64,000 nt of DNA. It comes from Phytopseudomonas straminea (lineage in GTDB: Bacteria > Pseudomonadota > Gammaproteobacteria > Pseudomonadales > Pseudomonadaceae). A program made the position numbers and the translations under genes. This document shows positions 48,613 through 61,259 of the stretch, one piece after another (within the stretch, counting starts at the first letter, position 1; the number at the start of each line of letters is the position of its first letter). The stretch covers positions 62,001 through 126,000 of the forward strand of contig NZ_FOMO01000005.1 in the NCBI RefSeq assembly GCF_900112645.1, in the 5' to 3' direction. A model generated the notes under the pieces. That model was not told where the DNA came from. It saw nothing but the letters and a program-made list of their open reading frames with translations, and made no database searches.

Positions 48613-49005
48613 TCAGTCACCTCCGAAACAGATCAGCCGGTCAGCCTCTTGCGCCGCTTCGTGCAGCTGGCCCAAACCGGAAAGTACCCAGGGCGCGGGC
48701 AGGTTGGCGGCTTCGCGTTCGTAGCGACGCGCCTCCTGCTCATCCAGCACGCCACGGCGCAGTGCAGCAGCTATGCATACCACGCCGTCGAGCCCATTGC
48801 TGACGACGAGTTCGCGCCACTGGCGCGCAATGTCGGTCTCATCCTGAGGGTTGACGATGTTGCCGGAAGCGCTGTACACGCCGTCGGCGTAGAAGAACAG
48901 GCGCGAGATCTCATGTCCGCTCTGCAACGCGGCTTCTGCGAAGCGCAGGGCGCGGCGGGAGGAGGGCGCCGACGGCGGCGAAAACAGGGCAATGGCGAAT
49001 TTCAT
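48613..49005 (-). CDS. tusD: Sulfurtransferase TusD
   Basis: A 130-residue DsrE-family subunit and the catalytic one: Cys77 in GVVCIAAALRRGV corresponds to the essential E. coli Cys78. It takes sulfur from TusA and gives it to TusE. The start MKFAIALFSPPSAPSSRRAL is typical. It is the first gene of tusD-tusC-tusB-tusE-ybiB, all overlapping or one base apart, and the promoter must lie in the short gap before 49006. Confidence 0.93.
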   Translation of the reverse strand: MKFAIALFSPPSAPSSRRALRFAEAALQSGHEISRLFFYADGVYSASGNIVNPQDETDIARQWRELVVSNGLDGVVCIAAALRRGVLDEQEARRYEREAANLPAPWVLSGLGQLHEAAQEADRLICFGGD

Positions 49006-49066
49006 GAACGGCCCGGTGCTGGAAACAGGGCGCCATGATAAAGCCTGAGCGAGGGGGACAGAAATG

Positions 49067-49096
49067 AAAAAGCCCATATCCGTGGATATGGGCTTT
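49067..49096 (-). terminator. Rho-independent terminator of gltA
   Basis: AAAGCCCATATCC (49069-49081) pairs perfectly, 13 bases, with 49084-49096. Read on the minus strand the hairpin ends in TTTTTCATTT. It lies 21 bases past the gltA stop. Confidence 0.9.
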
Positions 49097-49117
49097 CGGT
49101 AACGCAGCGCGAGCGGA

Positions 49118-50389
49118 TTAGCGCTTGATGTCGCGCTGGGTCGGGCCGGTGTACAGCTGGCGCGGGCGGCCGATCTTGTACGGACCGGAGAGCATTTCCT
49201 TCCAGTGCGAGATCCAGCCGACGGTACGCGCCAGGGCGAAGATCACGGTGAACATGCTGGTTGGAATGCCGATCGCCTTGAGGATGATCCCCGAGTAGAA
49301 GTCGACGTTCGGGTACAGGTTGCGCTCCTTGAAGTACGGATCGTTACGGGCGATCTCGTCGAGCTTCATGGCCAGTTCCAGCTGCGGGTCGTTGATGCCC
49401 AGCTCGGCCAGAACCTCGTCGCAGGTCTGCTTCATGACCTGGGCGCGCGGGTCGAAGTTCTTGTAGACGCGGTGACCGAAGCCCATGAGCTTGAACGGAT
49501 CGTCCTTGTCCTTGGCCTTGGCGATGAACTTGTCGATGTTCGACACGTCGCCGATTTCGTCCAGCATGGCAAGTACGGCTTCGTTCGCACCACCGTGGGC
49601 CGGGCCCCAGAGCGCGGCGATACCGGCAGCAATACAGGCGAACGGGTTGGCACCCGAGGAGCCCGCCAGGCGCACGGTGGAAGTGGAAGCATTCTGCTCG
49701 TGGTCGGCGTGCAGGATGAAAATGCGGTCCATGGCCTTGGCCAGCACAGGGCTGATCGGCTTGGTCTCGCACGGGGTGTTGAACATCATGTGCAGGAAGT
49801 TTTCCGCGTAGTTCAGGTCGTTACGCGGGTACATCATCGGCTCGCCCTTGGAGTACTTGTACACCATGGCAGCGATGGTCGGCATCTTGGCGACCAGGCG
49901 CATCGCGGAAATGTCGCGGTGCTGCGGATTCTTGATGTCCAGGGAGTCGTGATAGAAGGCGGAGAGGGCGCCAACCACGCCACACATGACGGCCATCGGG
50001 TGGGCGTCACGACGGAAACCGTTGAAGAAGGTCTTCAGTTGCTCGTGAACCATGGTGTGGTTCTTGATGGTGCTGACGAACTGGGCCTTCTGGTCTTCGT
50101 TCGGCAGTTCGCCGTTGAGCAGCAGGTAGCAGGTATCCAGGTAGTCGGCTTTTTCAGCCAGCTGTTCGATGGGGTAGCCGCGATGCAGCAGTACGCCCTT
50201 GTCACCGTCAATATAGGTGATCTTCGACTCGCACGAAGCGGTCGACATGAAACCGGGGTCGAAGGTGAAGTTGCCCGTGGCAGTCAGGCTCCGCACGTCG
50301 ATCACATCTGGGCCAACGGTGCCGGATAAAACGGGCAGCTCTACGGGGGCTGCGCCCTCGATGATCAACTGCGCTTTTTTGTCAGCCAT
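49118..50389 (-). CDS. gltA: Citrate synthase (type II)
   Basis: A 423-residue citrate synthase that condenses acetyl-CoA with oxaloacetate. Catalytic landmarks are the histidine of [11 protein letters not shown], the histidine of [13 protein letters not shown] and the aspartate of NVDFYSG. The N-terminal beta-domain ([13 protein letters not shown]) marks the NADH-sensitive, hexameric gram-negative type. ATG 50389 has GGAGG upstream, whereas the longer frame to 50434 is untranslated leader. It is divergent from sdhC, each with a sigma-70 promoter in the shared gap. Confidence 0.97.
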   Translation of the reverse strand: MADKKAQLIIEGAAPVELPVLSGTVGPDVIDVRSLTATGNFTFDPGFMSTASCESKITYIDGDKGVLLHRGYPIEQLAEKADYLDTCYLLLNGELPNEDQKAQFVSTIKNHTMVHEQLKTFFNGFRRDAHPMAVMCGVVGALSAFYHDSLDIKNPQHRDISAMRLVAKMPTIAAMVYKYSKGEPMMYPRNDLNYAENFLHMMFNTPCETKPISPVLAKAMDRIFILHADHEQNASTSTVRLAGSSGANPFACIAAGIAALWGPAHGGANEAVLAMLDEIGDVSNIDKFIAKAKDKDDPFKLMGFGHRVYKNFDPRAQVMKQTCDEVLAELGINDPQLELAMKLDEIARNDPYFKERNLYPNVDFYSGIILKAIGIPTSMFTVIFALARTVGWISHWKEMLSGPYKIGRPRQLYTGPTQRDIKR

Positions 50390-50448
50390 GTGTGGCCTCC
50401 TAGTTATGCTTGGAATCATCAGTCGGCCCCCCACGCAGGGCCCGCATC

Positions 50449-50476
50449 ACTATAGTGTTATGAATCTGAAAGTCAA
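50449..50476 (-). promoter_or_regulatory. gltA: Sigma-70 promoter of gltA
   Basis: On the minus strand TTGACT (50476-50471) and TATAGT (50454-50449) are spaced by 16 bases. The -10 lies 60 bases before the gltA ATG. Confidence 0.7.
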
Positions 50477-50591
50477 TTTGCGAAAACCCAGGCAATAGAA
50501 GGGTTTGAGTGGCCTGTCTGCGACAAAAAGGCGCGCCCTTTTACGGCATTTCCAGGCTTGACGCAATCGCTATTAGGTAGGGGTATTCGCG

Positions 50592-50620
50592 TTGTCATTA
50601 GCGACCTAACTGTCTATACT
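50592..50620 (+). promoter_or_regulatory. sdhC: Sigma-70 promoter of sdhCDAB
   Basis: TTGTCA (50592-50597) and TATACT (50615-50620) have ideal 17-base spacing. Transcription would begin near 50627, leaving a 126-base leader. Confidence 0.75.
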
Positions 50621-50752
50621 CTGCGCCCGACCGCCAAGGGCTTCGAGCCCGGTTTCTGGTGGTTGTCACTCCTTGGGTGATGGGTACCTGACCAGTGCGC
50701 TTCCCGACAACTCAGCCCTGATAGCTGGGGCTCTCAGTGTGATAATAAAGCC

Positions 50753-51127
50753 GTGAATAGCCAACGACCTGTAAACTTAGACCTTCGGACGATAAAGCTC
50801 CCAGTCACCGCTTACACGTCCATTCTTCACCGTATTTCTGGTGTGATCCTTTTCCTCGGCATTGCCGTGCTGCTTTACGGGCTCGACAAGTCGCTGTCTT
50901 CGGAAGAGGGCTTCGCTCAGGTGAAAGAATGCTTGACCAGCCCGCTGGCCAAGTTCGTGATCTGGGGACTGCTGTCCGCTCTGCTGTACCACCTGGTGGC
51001 CGGTGTGCGCCACTTGATCATGGATGCTGGAGTCGGTGAGACGCTGGAAGGCGGCAAGCTGGGTTCCAAAATCGTTCTCGTCGTAGCGGTAATCCTGATC
51101 GTGCTGCTGGGGGTGTGGATATGGTAA
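50753..51127 (+). CDS. sdhC: Succinate dehydrogenase cytochrome b556 subunit
   Basis: A 124-residue SdhC with three membrane helices. The early TAYTSILHRISGV segment contains the family's Ser/His/Arg for quinone binding, and the histidine in VAGVRHLIMD is the likely haem ligand. GTG 50753 is the start (NSQRPVNLDLRTIKLPVTAY). No nearer ATG exists, and other Pseudomonas SdhC proteins begin in the same way. It anchors SdhAB to the membrane with SdhD. The stop overlaps the sdhD start. Confidence 0.94.
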   Translation: MNSQRPVNLDLRTIKLPVTAYTSILHRISGVILFLGIAVLLYGLDKSLSSEEGFAQVKECLTSPLAKFVIWGLLSALLYHLVAGVRHLIMDAGVGETLEGGKLGSKIVLVVAVILIVLLGVWIW

Positions 51128-51489
51128 CTAATGTCACGAATTTCTCGCGCTCGGGCCTCTATGACTGGATGGCCCAGCGTGTTTCTGCAGTCGTGCTCGC
51201 GGCTTATGTCCTGTTCCTGCTGGGCTACGTCGTTCTGAACCCAGGCATGGGCTACGCCCAGTGGCACGGCCTGTTCTCCAATAATGCAATGCGCATCTTC
51301 AGTCTGTTGACCCTCGTCGCGCTGGGCGTTCACGCCTGGGTAGGTATGTGGACCATTTCCACCGACTACCTGACGCAAACCGCGCTGGGCAAGTGGGCAA
51401 CAGCCGTGCGTTTTCTGTTCCAGGCCGCGTGTGGCATCGCCATGTTCGTGTTCTTCGTCTGGGGCGTGCAGATTCTTTGGGGTTTCTGA
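51121..51489 (+). CDS. sdhD: Succinate dehydrogenase membrane anchor subunit
   Basis: A 122-residue SdhD with three membrane helices. DWMAQRVSAVVLAAY supplies the quinone-site arginine, and the histidine of ALGVHAWVGMW is the probable second haem ligand. ATG 51121 lies within the last codons of sdhC (7-base overlap), so translation is coupled. SdhA follows after three bases. Confidence 0.93.
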   Translation: MVTNVTNFSRSGLYDWMAQRVSAVVLAAYVLFLLGYVVLNPGMGYAQWHGLFSNNAMRIFSLLTLVALGVHAWVGMWTISTDYLTQTALGKWATAVRFLFQAACGIAMFVFFVWGVQILWGF

Positions 51490-51492
51490 TTC

Positions 51493-53265
51493 ATGACTAG
51501 CATTCGTACTCTTTCCTATGACGCCATCATCGTCGGTGGTGGCGGTGCCGGTATGCGCGCTGCTCTGCAGCTGGCGCAAGGCGGTCACAAGACAGCAGTG
51601 GTCACCAAGGTATTCCCGACTCGTTCGCACACCGTATCCGCCCAGGGCGGTATCACCTGTGCCATCGCTTCGAACGATCCGAACGACGACTGGCGCTGGC
51701 ACATGTACGACACCGTCAAGGGTTCCGATTACATCGGTGACCAGGACGCGATCGAATACATGTGTTCCGTAGGCCCCGAAGCGGTGTTCGAGCTCGAGCA
51801 CATGGGCCTGCCGTTCTCCCGCACCGAGCAGGGCCGCATCTATCAGCGTCCGTTCGGTGGCCAGTCCAAGGGGCCGGATAACCCGACTCAGGCTGCCCGT
51901 ACTTGCGCCGCGGCCGACCGTACCGGTCACGCGCTGCTGCACACCCTGTATCAGGCCAACCTGAAAGCGGGTACCTCGTTCCTCAACGAGTGGTACGCGG
52001 TCGATCTGGTCAAGAATCAGGACGGCGCCATCGTTGGCGTCATCGCCATCTGCATCGAGACCGGCGAAACCGTTTATATCCGTTCCAAAGCTGTAGTTCT
52101 GGCCACTGGCGGTGCCGGCCGTATCTACGCCTCCACCACCAATGCCCTGATCAACACCGGTGACGGCGTGGGCATGGCCCTGCGTGCTGGCGTACCGGTG
52201 CAGGACATCGAAATGTGGCAGTTCCACCCGACCGGTATCGCCGGTGCTGGTGTGCTGGTTACCGAAGGCTGCCGTGGTGAGGGTGGTTACCTGATCAACG
52301 CCCATGGCGAGCGCTTCATGGAGCGCTATGCGCCCAACGCCAAGGACCTCGCCGGTCGTGACGTCGTGGCCCGTTCCATGGTCAAGGAAGTCATCGCCGG
52401 CAACGGCTGTGGCCCGAACAAGGACCACGTACTGCTGAAGCTCGATCACCTGGGCGAAGAAGTACTGCACAGCCGCCTGCCAGGCATCTGCGAGCTGTCC
52501 AAAACCTTCGCGCACGTCGATCCGGTTGTCGCGCCGGTTCCGGTCATCCCGACCTGCCACTATATGATGGGCGGCGTTGCCACCAACATTCATGGTCAGG
52601 CCATCACCCAGGATGCCAACGGCAACGACAAGATCATCGAAGGTCTGTTCGCCGTGGGCGAAGTGGCTTGCGTTTCGGTTCACGGTGCCAACCGCCTGGG
52701 CGGCAACTCGCTGCTCGACCTGGTGGTATTCGGTCGCGCCGCTGGCCTGCACCTGGAAAAAGCGCTGAAAGAAGGCGTGGAAGTCCGTGGTGCCAGCGAA
52801 ACCGACATCGAGCTGTCGCTGGGCCGTCTGGCCGGCGTCAACGAGCGTAGCAGCGGCGAAGACGTTGCCACCCTCAAGCGCGAGCTGCAGTCGTGCATGC
52901 AGAACTACTTCGGCGTATTCCGCACCGGCGAATACATGAAGAAGGGCATCGCCCAGTTGGCCGACCTGCGCGAGCGTATCGCCAAGGTCAAGATCAACGA
53001 CAAGAGCCAGGCCTTCAACACCGCGCGTATCGAAGCGCTGGAGCTGCAGAACCTGCTGGAAGTCGCCGAAGCCACTGCTATCGCAGCCGACACCCGTACC
53101 GAGTCTCGCGGCGCCCACGCCCGTGAAGACTTCGAAGACCGTGACGACACCAACTGGTTGTGCCACAGCCTGTACTTCCCGGGTGAGAAGCGCGTCGCCA
53201 AGCGCGATGTCAACTTCTCTCCGAAGACCGTACCGGCATTTGAACCCAAAGTTCGTACTTATTAA
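51493..53265 (+). CDS. sdhA: Succinate dehydrogenase flavoprotein subunit
   Basis: A 590-residue SdhA that oxidises succinate to fumarate. The FAD-binding GGGGAGM lies near residues 15-21. The covalent FAD attachment His46 lies in [11 protein letters not shown], and substrate-site residues lie in MWQFHPTGI and the RSMVKE stretch. The C-terminal helical domain closes with [16 protein letters not shown]. Part of complex II with SdhB, C and D. Confidence 0.97.
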   Translation: MTSIRTLSYDAIIVGGGGAGMRAALQLAQGGHKTAVVTKVFPTRSHTVSAQGGITCAIASNDPNDDWRWHMYDTVKGSDYIGDQDAIEYMCSVGPEAVFELEHMGLPFSRTEQGRIYQRPFGGQSKGPDNPTQAARTCAAADRTGHALLHTLYQANLKAGTSFLNEWYAVDLVKNQDGAIVGVIAICIETGETVYIRSKAVVLATGGAGRIYASTTNALINTGDGVGMALRAGVPVQDIEMWQFHPTGIAGAGVLVTEGCRGEGGYLINAHGERFMERYAPNAKDLAGRDVVARSMVKEVIAGNGCGPNKDHVLLKLDHLGEEVLHSRLPGICELSKTFAHVDPVVAPVPVIPTCHYMMGGVATNIHGQAITQDANGNDKIIEGLFAVGEVACVSVHGANRLGGNSLLDLVVFGRAAGLHLEKALKEGVEVRGASETDIELSLGRLAGVNERSSGEDVATLKRELQSCMQNYFGVFRTGEYMKKGIAQLADLRERIAKVKINDKSQAFNTARIEALELQNLLEVAEATAIAADTRTESRGAHAREDFEDRDDTNWLCHSLYFPGEKRVAKRDVNFSPKTVPAFEPKVRTY

Positions 53266-53276
53266 GGGTGGCTACC

Positions 53277-53996
53277 ATGTCTCTTGGCAAAAGCTTGAAA
53301 GTCAGCGTTTATCGCTACAACCCGGAAGCGGACAAAGCGCCGTTCATGCAGGACTTCGACATCACCATCGACGGCAAAGACCTGATGGTGCTCGACATCC
53401 TGGCCCTGATCAAAGAGCAGGACGAAGGCTTCTCGTATCGTCGCTCCTGCCGTGAGGGCGTGTGCGGTTCCGACGGCATGAACATCAGCGGCAAGAACGG
53501 CCTGGCCTGCATCACGCCCATCTCCAGCGTGGTCAAGGGCAACAAGCTGGTGATTCGCCCGCTGCCTGGCCTGCCGGTCATTCGTGACCTGGTCGTCGAT
53601 ATGAGCATCTTCTACAAGCAGTACGAGAAGGTGCAGCCGTTCCTGCAGAACGACACCCCGGCTCCGGCCATCGAGCGCTTGCAGTCGCCGGAGGAGCGCG
53701 AGAAGCTCGACGGTCTGTACGAGTGCATCCTGTGCGCGTGCTGTTCGACAAGCTGTCCGTCCTTCTGGTGGAACCCGGACAAGTTTCTGGGCCCGGCTGC
53801 ACTGCTGCAGGCCTACCGTTTCTTGGCTGACAGCCGTGATACCAAGACGGCGGAACGATTGGCATCGCTCGACGATCCATTCAGTGTGTTCCGCTGCCGC
53901 GGCATCATGAACTGCGTGAACGTGTGCCCCAAGGGTCTGAACCCGACCAAGGCCATCGGTCACGTACGCAACATGCTGCTGCAAAGCGGTACCTGA
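53277..53996 (+). CDS. sdhB: Succinate dehydrogenase iron-sulfur subunit
   Basis: A 239-residue SdhB. The N-terminal 2Fe-2S domain has SCREGVCGSDG with a further cysteine (GLACITP). The C-terminal domain holds the 4Fe-4S and 3Fe-4S clusters: ECILCACCSTSCPSFWWN and RCRGIMNCVNVCPKGLNP. ATG 53277 has AAGGGTGG upstream, so the GTG at 53268 is not needed. It ends the sdh genes. A 249-base gap with several hairpins precedes sucA. Confidence 0.97.
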   Translation: MSLGKSLKVSVYRYNPEADKAPFMQDFDITIDGKDLMVLDILALIKEQDEGFSYRRSCREGVCGSDGMNISGKNGLACITPISSVVKGNKLVIRPLPGLPVIRDLVVDMSIFYKQYEKVQPFLQNDTPAPAIERLQSPEEREKLDGLYECILCACCSTSCPSFWWNPDKFLGPAALLQAYRFLADSRDTKTAERLASLDDPFSVFRCRGIMNCVNVCPKGLNPTKAIGHVRNMLLQSGT

Positions 53997-54032
53997 TTCA
54001 TCGCTCTTTAGCTCGACCCGTAACACCTGCCG

Positions 54033-54093
54033 CACCGACGTCATGTCGGTGTTGCAGTATCGCCAGGGCGTTGGCCTAGCCGCCGACGCCCTT
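54033..54093 (+). other. Hairpins in the sdhB-sucA gap
   Basis: CACCGAC / GTCGGTG (54033-54051, five-base loop) and AGGGCGT / ACGCCCT (54067-54093, itself containing a GGC/GCC pair) lie in the 249-base gap before sucA. Neither has a T tract, so they are better read as a structured intercistronic leader than as a full stop. They could tune sucAB output relative to sdh. Confidence 0.45.
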
Positions 54094-54245
54094 ATACGAA
54101 AAATATGACGACCAGCAGGGGCATTCGGGCTGGTGCCCGGACTATCTGCGGGATTATTGGTGGCTTTGCTGAAGTCGCTGCAACCTGACTTCGAAAGCCT
54201 ACGGTGTCCTCGCCGGTGGTGTCCCCTTACCGAGGGTGACCAAGC

Positions 54246-57077
54246 ATGCAAGAAAGCGTGATGCAGCGCATGTGGGACAGTGCCCACCTATCCGGTGGTA
54301 ACGCTGCCTACGTGGAGGAGCTCTATGAGCTCTACCTGCACGATCCCAACGCCGTGCCGGAAGAGTGGCGCACTTATTTCGATAAGTTGCCGTCCGAAGG
54401 CAGCACCGCCAATGACGTATCGCACTCGACGATTCGTGATCATTTCGTGTTGCTGGCCAAGAACCAGCGTCGCGCTCAACCGGCTTCTGCCGGCACCGTG
54501 AGCAGCGAACACGAGAAGAAGCAGGTCGAAGTGTTGCGGATGATTCAGGCATTTCGCATGCGTGGCCACCAGGCAGCACAGCTCGATCCGCTCGGGCTGT
54601 GGCAGCGTCCTGTTCCTGCTGATCTGTCGATCAGTCATTACAGCCTTACCGACGCGGATCTGGATACCACCTTCCGCACGGGTGGCCTGGCAATCGGCAA
54701 AGAAGAAGCAACTTTGCGGGAAATCCGCGATGCGTTGCATCAGACATATTGTCGCACCATTGGCTCCGAGTTCACCCACATCACCGATTCCGAGCAGCGC
54801 AGCTGGTTCCAGCAGCGTCTGGAAAGCGTTCGCGGCCGCCCGCAGGTTTCTGCCGACGTGCAGGGCCACCTGCTTGAGCGCCTGACTGCTGCCGAGGGCC
54901 TGGAGAAGTACCTGGGCACCAAGTATCCGGGCACCAAGCGCTTTGGTCTGGAAGGCGGTGAAAGCCTGATCCCGATGCTCGATGAAATCATCCAGCGCAG
55001 CGGCTCCTACGGCACCAAGGAAATCGTCATCGGCATGGCCCACCGTGGCCGTCTGAACGTGCTGGTCAACACCTTCGGCAAGAACCCGCGCGACCTGTTC
55101 GACGAGTTCGAAGGCAAGAAGGTCGAAGGCCTTAGCTCCGGTGACGTGAAATACCACCAGGGCTTCTCCTCGAACGTGATGACCCGTGGCGGCGAAGTGC
55201 ACCTGGCACTGGCGTTCAACCCGTCGCACCTGGAGATCGTCTCTCCGGTGGTCGAGGGTTCTGTACGTGCTCGCCAGGATCGTCGCAGCGACTTCTCCGG
55301 TGACAAGGTCGTGCCGATTTCCATCCACGGTGACGCGGCATTCGCCGGTCAGGGCGTGGTCATGGAAACCTTCCAGATGTCGCAGACCCGCGCTTACAAG
55401 ACGGGCGGCACCATCCACATCGTGATCAACAACCAGGTTGGCTTCACCACCAACCGTGCCGACGACGCGCGTTCCACCGAGTACGCCACCGATGTCGCCA
55501 AGATGATCCAGGCGCCGATCTTCCATGTGAATGGCGATGATCCGGAAGCCGTGCTGTTCGTCACTCAGCTTGCCGTCGATTACCGCATGCAGTACAAGCG
55601 TGACGTGGTCATCGACCTGGTTTGCTACCGCCGTCGCGGCCACAACGAGGCCGACGAGCCGAGCGGCACCCAGCCGCTGATGTACCAGCAGATCGCCAAG
55701 CAGCGCACCACCCGTGAGCTGTATGCCGAAGCCCTGAGCAACGCCGGTAGCCTCAACGTCGATGCCATTCAGGCTCAGGTCGATGACTACCGCACCGCGC
55801 TGGACAACGGTCAACACGTGGTCAAGAGCCTGGTCAAGGAACCCAACAAGGAACTGTTCGTCGACTGGCGTCCGTACCTGGGCCACGCCTGGACCGCACG
55901 TCACGACACGCGTTTCGATCTCAAGACCCTGCAGGAGCTGTCCAACAAGCTGCTGGAAACGCCGGACGGTTTCGTCGTTCAGCGTCAGGTCACCAAGATC
56001 TACGAAGACCGCGCCAAGATGGGCGCCGGCGGCCTGCCGCTGAACTGGGGCTACGCTGAGACCATGGCCTATGCGACCCTGCTGGTCGAAGGTCATCCGA
56101 TCCGTATCACCGGTCAGGACGTTGGCCGCGGGACCTTCTCGCACCGCCACGCACAACTGCACAACCAGAAGGACGGCTCGTCCTACCTGCCGCTGCAGCA
56201 CCTGTACGAAGGTCAGCCGCGTTTCGACCTGTACGACTCCTTCCTCTCGGAAGAAGCCGTGCTGGCCTTCGAATACGGCTACGCCACCACCACGCCGAAT
56301 GCGCTGGTGATCTGGGAAGCCCAGTTCGGCGACTTCGCCAACGGCGCCCAGGTGGTTTTCGACCAGTTCATCTCCAGTGGCGAAACCAAGTGGGGCCGTC
56401 TGTGCGGCCTGACCATGCTGCTGCCGCACGGTTATGAAGGGCAGGGCCCGGAGCACTCGTCGGCACGTCTGGAGCGTTACCTGCAGTTGTGCGCCGAGCA
56501 CAACATCCAGGTGGCGGTACCGACCACGCCTGCGCAGATCTACCACCTGCTGCGTCGTCAGGTCATTCGCCCGCTGCGCAAGCCGCTGGTGGTGCTGACG
56601 CCCAAGTCGCTGCTGCGCCACAAGCTGGCCGTGTCGACCCTGGAAGATCTGGCCGAAGGCTCGTTCCAGACCGTCATTCCGGAAATCGACTCGATCGATC
56701 CGAAGAAGGTCGAGCGTCTGGTGCTGTGTAGCGGCAAGGTTTACTACGACCTGCTGGAAAAGCGTCGCGCCGAAGGCCGCGAGGACATCGCCATCGTGCG
56801 CCTCGAGCAGCTGTATCCGTTCCCGGAAGATGACCTGGCCGAGGTTCTTGCCCCGTACAAGAATCTCAAGCACATCGTCTGGTGTCAGGAAGAGCCGATG
56901 AACCAGGGCGCCTGGTACTGCAGCCAGCACCACATGCGTCGTGCCGCTGCGGCGCACAAGAAGTCGCTGGTGCTCGAGTATGCCGGCCGTGACGCTTCGG
57001 CAGCCCCGGCTTGTGGTTACGCGTCCATGCACGCCGAGCAGCAGGAAAAACTGCTGCAGGATGCCTTCACCGTTTAA
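54246..57077 (+). CDS. sucA: 2-oxoglutarate dehydrogenase E1 component
   Basis: A 943-residue thiamin-diphosphate E1 subunit that decarboxylates 2-oxoglutarate and transfers the succinyl group to the lipoyl arm of SucB. The N-terminal helical segment (SAHLSGGNAAYVEELYELYL) targets the E2 core. GMAHRGRLNVLVN, HGDAAFAGQGV and the pyrimidine-binding C-domain (GQDVGRGTFSHRHA) are conserved. Length matches E. coli SucA (933). The start has CCGAGGGTGA upstream. Confidence 0.97.
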   Translation: MQESVMQRMWDSAHLSGGNAAYVEELYELYLHDPNAVPEEWRTYFDKLPSEGSTANDVSHSTIRDHFVLLAKNQRRAQPASAGTVSSEHEKKQVEVLRMIQAFRMRGHQAAQLDPLGLWQRPVPADLSISHYSLTDADLDTTFRTGGLAIGKEEATLREIRDALHQTYCRTIGSEFTHITDSEQRSWFQQRLESVRGRPQVSADVQGHLLERLTAAEGLEKYLGTKYPGTKRFGLEGGESLIPMLDEIIQRSGSYGTKEIVIGMAHRGRLNVLVNTFGKNPRDLFDEFEGKKVEGLSSGDVKYHQGFSSNVMTRGGEVHLALAFNPSHLEIVSPVVEGSVRARQDRRSDFSGDKVVPISIHGDAAFAGQGVVMETFQMSQTRAYKTGGTIHIVINNQVGFTTNRADDARSTEYATDVAKMIQAPIFHVNGDDPEAVLFVTQLAVDYRMQYKRDVVIDLVCYRRRGHNEADEPSGTQPLMYQQIAKQRTTRELYAEALSNAGSLNVDAIQAQVDDYRTALDNGQHVVKSLVKEPNKELFVDWRPYLGHAWTARHDTRFDLKTLQELSNKLLETPDGFVVQRQVTKIYEDRAKMGAGGLPLNWGYAETMAYATLLVEGHPIRITGQDVGRGTFSHRHAQLHNQKDGSSYLPLQHLYEGQPRFDLYDSFLSEEAVLAFEYGYATTTPNALVIWEAQFGDFANGAQVVFDQFISSGETKWGRLCGLTMLLPHGYEGQGPEHSSARLERYLQLCAEHNIQVAVPTTPAQIYHLLRRQVIRPLRKPLVVLTPKSLLRHKLAVSTLEDLAEGSFQTVIPEIDSIDPKKVERLVLCSGKVYYDLLEKRRAEGREDIAIVRLEQLYPFPEDDLAEVLAPYKNLKHIVWCQEEPMNQGAWYCSQHHMRRAAAAHKKSLVLEYAGRDASAAPACGYASMHAEQQEKLLQDAFTV

Positions 57078-57144
57078 CGCCATCGCGAAGGAGGCGGCCT
57101 AGAGGCCGCCTCCTCGAATAACCGAATTTAAGGAAAAGAGCACA

Positions 57145-58368
57145 ATGGCTATCGAGATCAAAGCCCCTACATTCCCCGAATCGGTCGCCGACGGCACCGT
57201 GGCCACCTGGCACAAGAAGCCGGGTGAAGCGGTCAAGCGCGATGAGCTGATCGTCGACATCGAAACCGACAAGGTGGTGATCGAAGTTCTGGCCGAGGCC
57301 GATGGCGTGGTTGCCGAGATCATCAAGAACGAAGGCGATACCGTCCTCTCCAACGAAGTGTTGGGCAAGCTGACCGAAGGTGGCGTTGCTGCTGCCGCTC
57401 CGGCCGCTGCTCCTGCTCAGGCTGCTGCTCCGGCGCAAGCCGCCGCTGCACCTGCCGCTGCTGGCGACGATCAGATCCTGTCGCCGGCCGCTCGCAAGCT
57501 GGCTGAAGAGAATGGCATCGACCCGAACAGCATCAGTGGCTCGGGTAAAGGTGGCCGCGTGACCAAGGAAGACGTGGTCGCTGCCGTCGAAGCCAAGAAG
57601 AACGCTCCGGCTGCCAAGCCGGCTGCTGCCGCTGCCGCCGCTCCTGTGGTTGCCGCTGCTGGCGATCGCACCGAGAAGCGCGTGCCGATGACCCGCGTTC
57701 GTGCCACCGTTGCCCGTCGACTGGTCGAAGCTCAGTCGAACATGGCGATGCTGACTACCTTTAACGAAGTCGACATGTCCGAGATCATGGCGCTGCGTTC
57801 GAAGTACAAAGACCAGTTCGAGAAAGCCCACAACGGTACCCGCCTGGGCTTCATGTCCTTCTTCGTGAAAGCGGCTACCGAAGCGCTGAAGCGCCTGCCG
57901 GCGGTCAATGCCTCGATCGATGGCAACGACATCGTCTACCACGGCTACCAGGACATCGGCGTAGCCGTTTCCAGCGACCGTGGTCTGGTGGTTCCGGTGC
58001 TGCGCAACGCCGAGCTGATGGGCCTGGCCGATATCGAAGCCGGCATCGCTGCCTATGGCAAGAAAGCACGTGACGGCAAGCTGTCCATCGAAGAGATGAC
58101 TGGCGGCACCTTCACCATCACCAACGGTGGTACCTTCGGTTCGATGATGTCGACGCCGATCGTCAATCCGCCGCAGGCCGCGATCCTGGGCATGCACAAC
58201 ATCATCCAGCGCCCGGTTGCCGTGAACGGCCAAGTGGTCATTCGCCCGATGATGTACCTGGCGCTGTCCTACGATCACCGTTTGATCGATGGTAAAGAAG
58301 CCGTGACCTTCCTGGTGACCATCAAGAACCTGCTGGAAGACCCAGCGCGTCTGCTGCTGGACATCTAA
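57145..58368 (+). CDS. sucB: 2-oxoglutarate dehydrogenase E2 component (dihydrolipoamide succinyltransferase)
   Basis: A 407-residue E2. The lipoyl domain (residues 1-76) carries the lipoylated Lys43 in [11 protein letters not shown]. An Ala/Pro-rich linker (about 78-105) and the small E3-binding domain ([16 protein letters not shown]) follow, then another Ala/Pro linker. The catalytic domain carries the active-site His378 in [10 protein letters not shown] single lipoyl domain is normal for SucB. A hairpin-rich 67-base gap follows sucA. Confidence 0.97.
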   Translation: MAIEIKAPTFPESVADGTVATWHKKPGEAVKRDELIVDIETDKVVIEVLAEADGVVAEIIKNEGDTVLSNEVLGKLTEGGVAAAAPAAAPAQAAAPAQAAAAPAAAGDDQILSPAARKLAEENGIDPNSISGSGKGGRVTKEDVVAAVEAKKNAPAAKPAAAAAAAPVVAAAGDRTEKRVPMTRVRATVARRLVEAQSNMAMLTTFNEVDMSEIMALRSKYKDQFEKAHNGTRLGFMSFFVKAATEALKRLPAVNASIDGNDIVYHGYQDIGVAVSSDRGLVVPVLRNAELMGLADIEAGIAAYGKKARDGKLSIEEMTGGTFTITNGGTFGSMMSTPIVNPPQAAILGMHNIIQRPVAVNGQVVIRPMMYLALSYDHRLIDGKEAVTFLVTIKNLLEDPARLLLDI

Positions 58369-58442
58369 ACGCAGCTGCGGGTCGTGGACGCTGCGCCCTA
58401 CAGGGCCTTCGTCCGCGGCTCGAGCTCGAAGCTATACGCTAA

Positions 58443-59891
<1,449 letters not shown>

Positions 59892-59901
59892 AAAGTCATC
59901 T

Positions 59902-59945
59902 GTCTGATGCCGGCCTACGGGCCGGCGTCGTTCAGACGATTTTTC
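59902..59945 (+). terminator. Possible terminator after lpdG
   Basis: Outer arms GTCTGA/TCAGAC and an inner GCCGGCC/GGCCGGC pairing are followed by ATTTTT (59939-59944). It lies 11 bases after lpdG. sucC may then use its own promoter in the remaining gap, or the hairpin may be only partial. Confidence 0.6.
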
Positions 59946-60092
59946 GCGAAGCAGAACCACGGCGCATGGCCCGTGCGAGGCCCCAGGGCCTATCGCGGAA
60001 TGTGCGCCGGGCTGCCAAGAGGCAGCCACAGGTGGTGCGGCACGTGAGTGCAGCACCGATGCGCAATACCTAAACGAAGACGGTAGACAAGC

Positions 60093-61258
<1,166 letters not shown>

Positions 61259-61259
<1 letters not shown>

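Larger units (their letters stand above)
50390..50752. other. Divergent gltA-sdhC regulatory gap
   Basis: This 363-base non-coding stretch holds the gltA promoter (50449-50476), the sdh promoter (50592-50620) and a leader of about 125 bases before sdhC with an AGCCC/GGGCT pairing near 50714-50733. I see no tRNA or small-RNA gene. Confidence 0.75.

Noticed and set aside
54288-57083. 931-residue open frame antisense to sucA
   Set aside because: Same antisense artefact; sucA on the other strand is complete and conserved.
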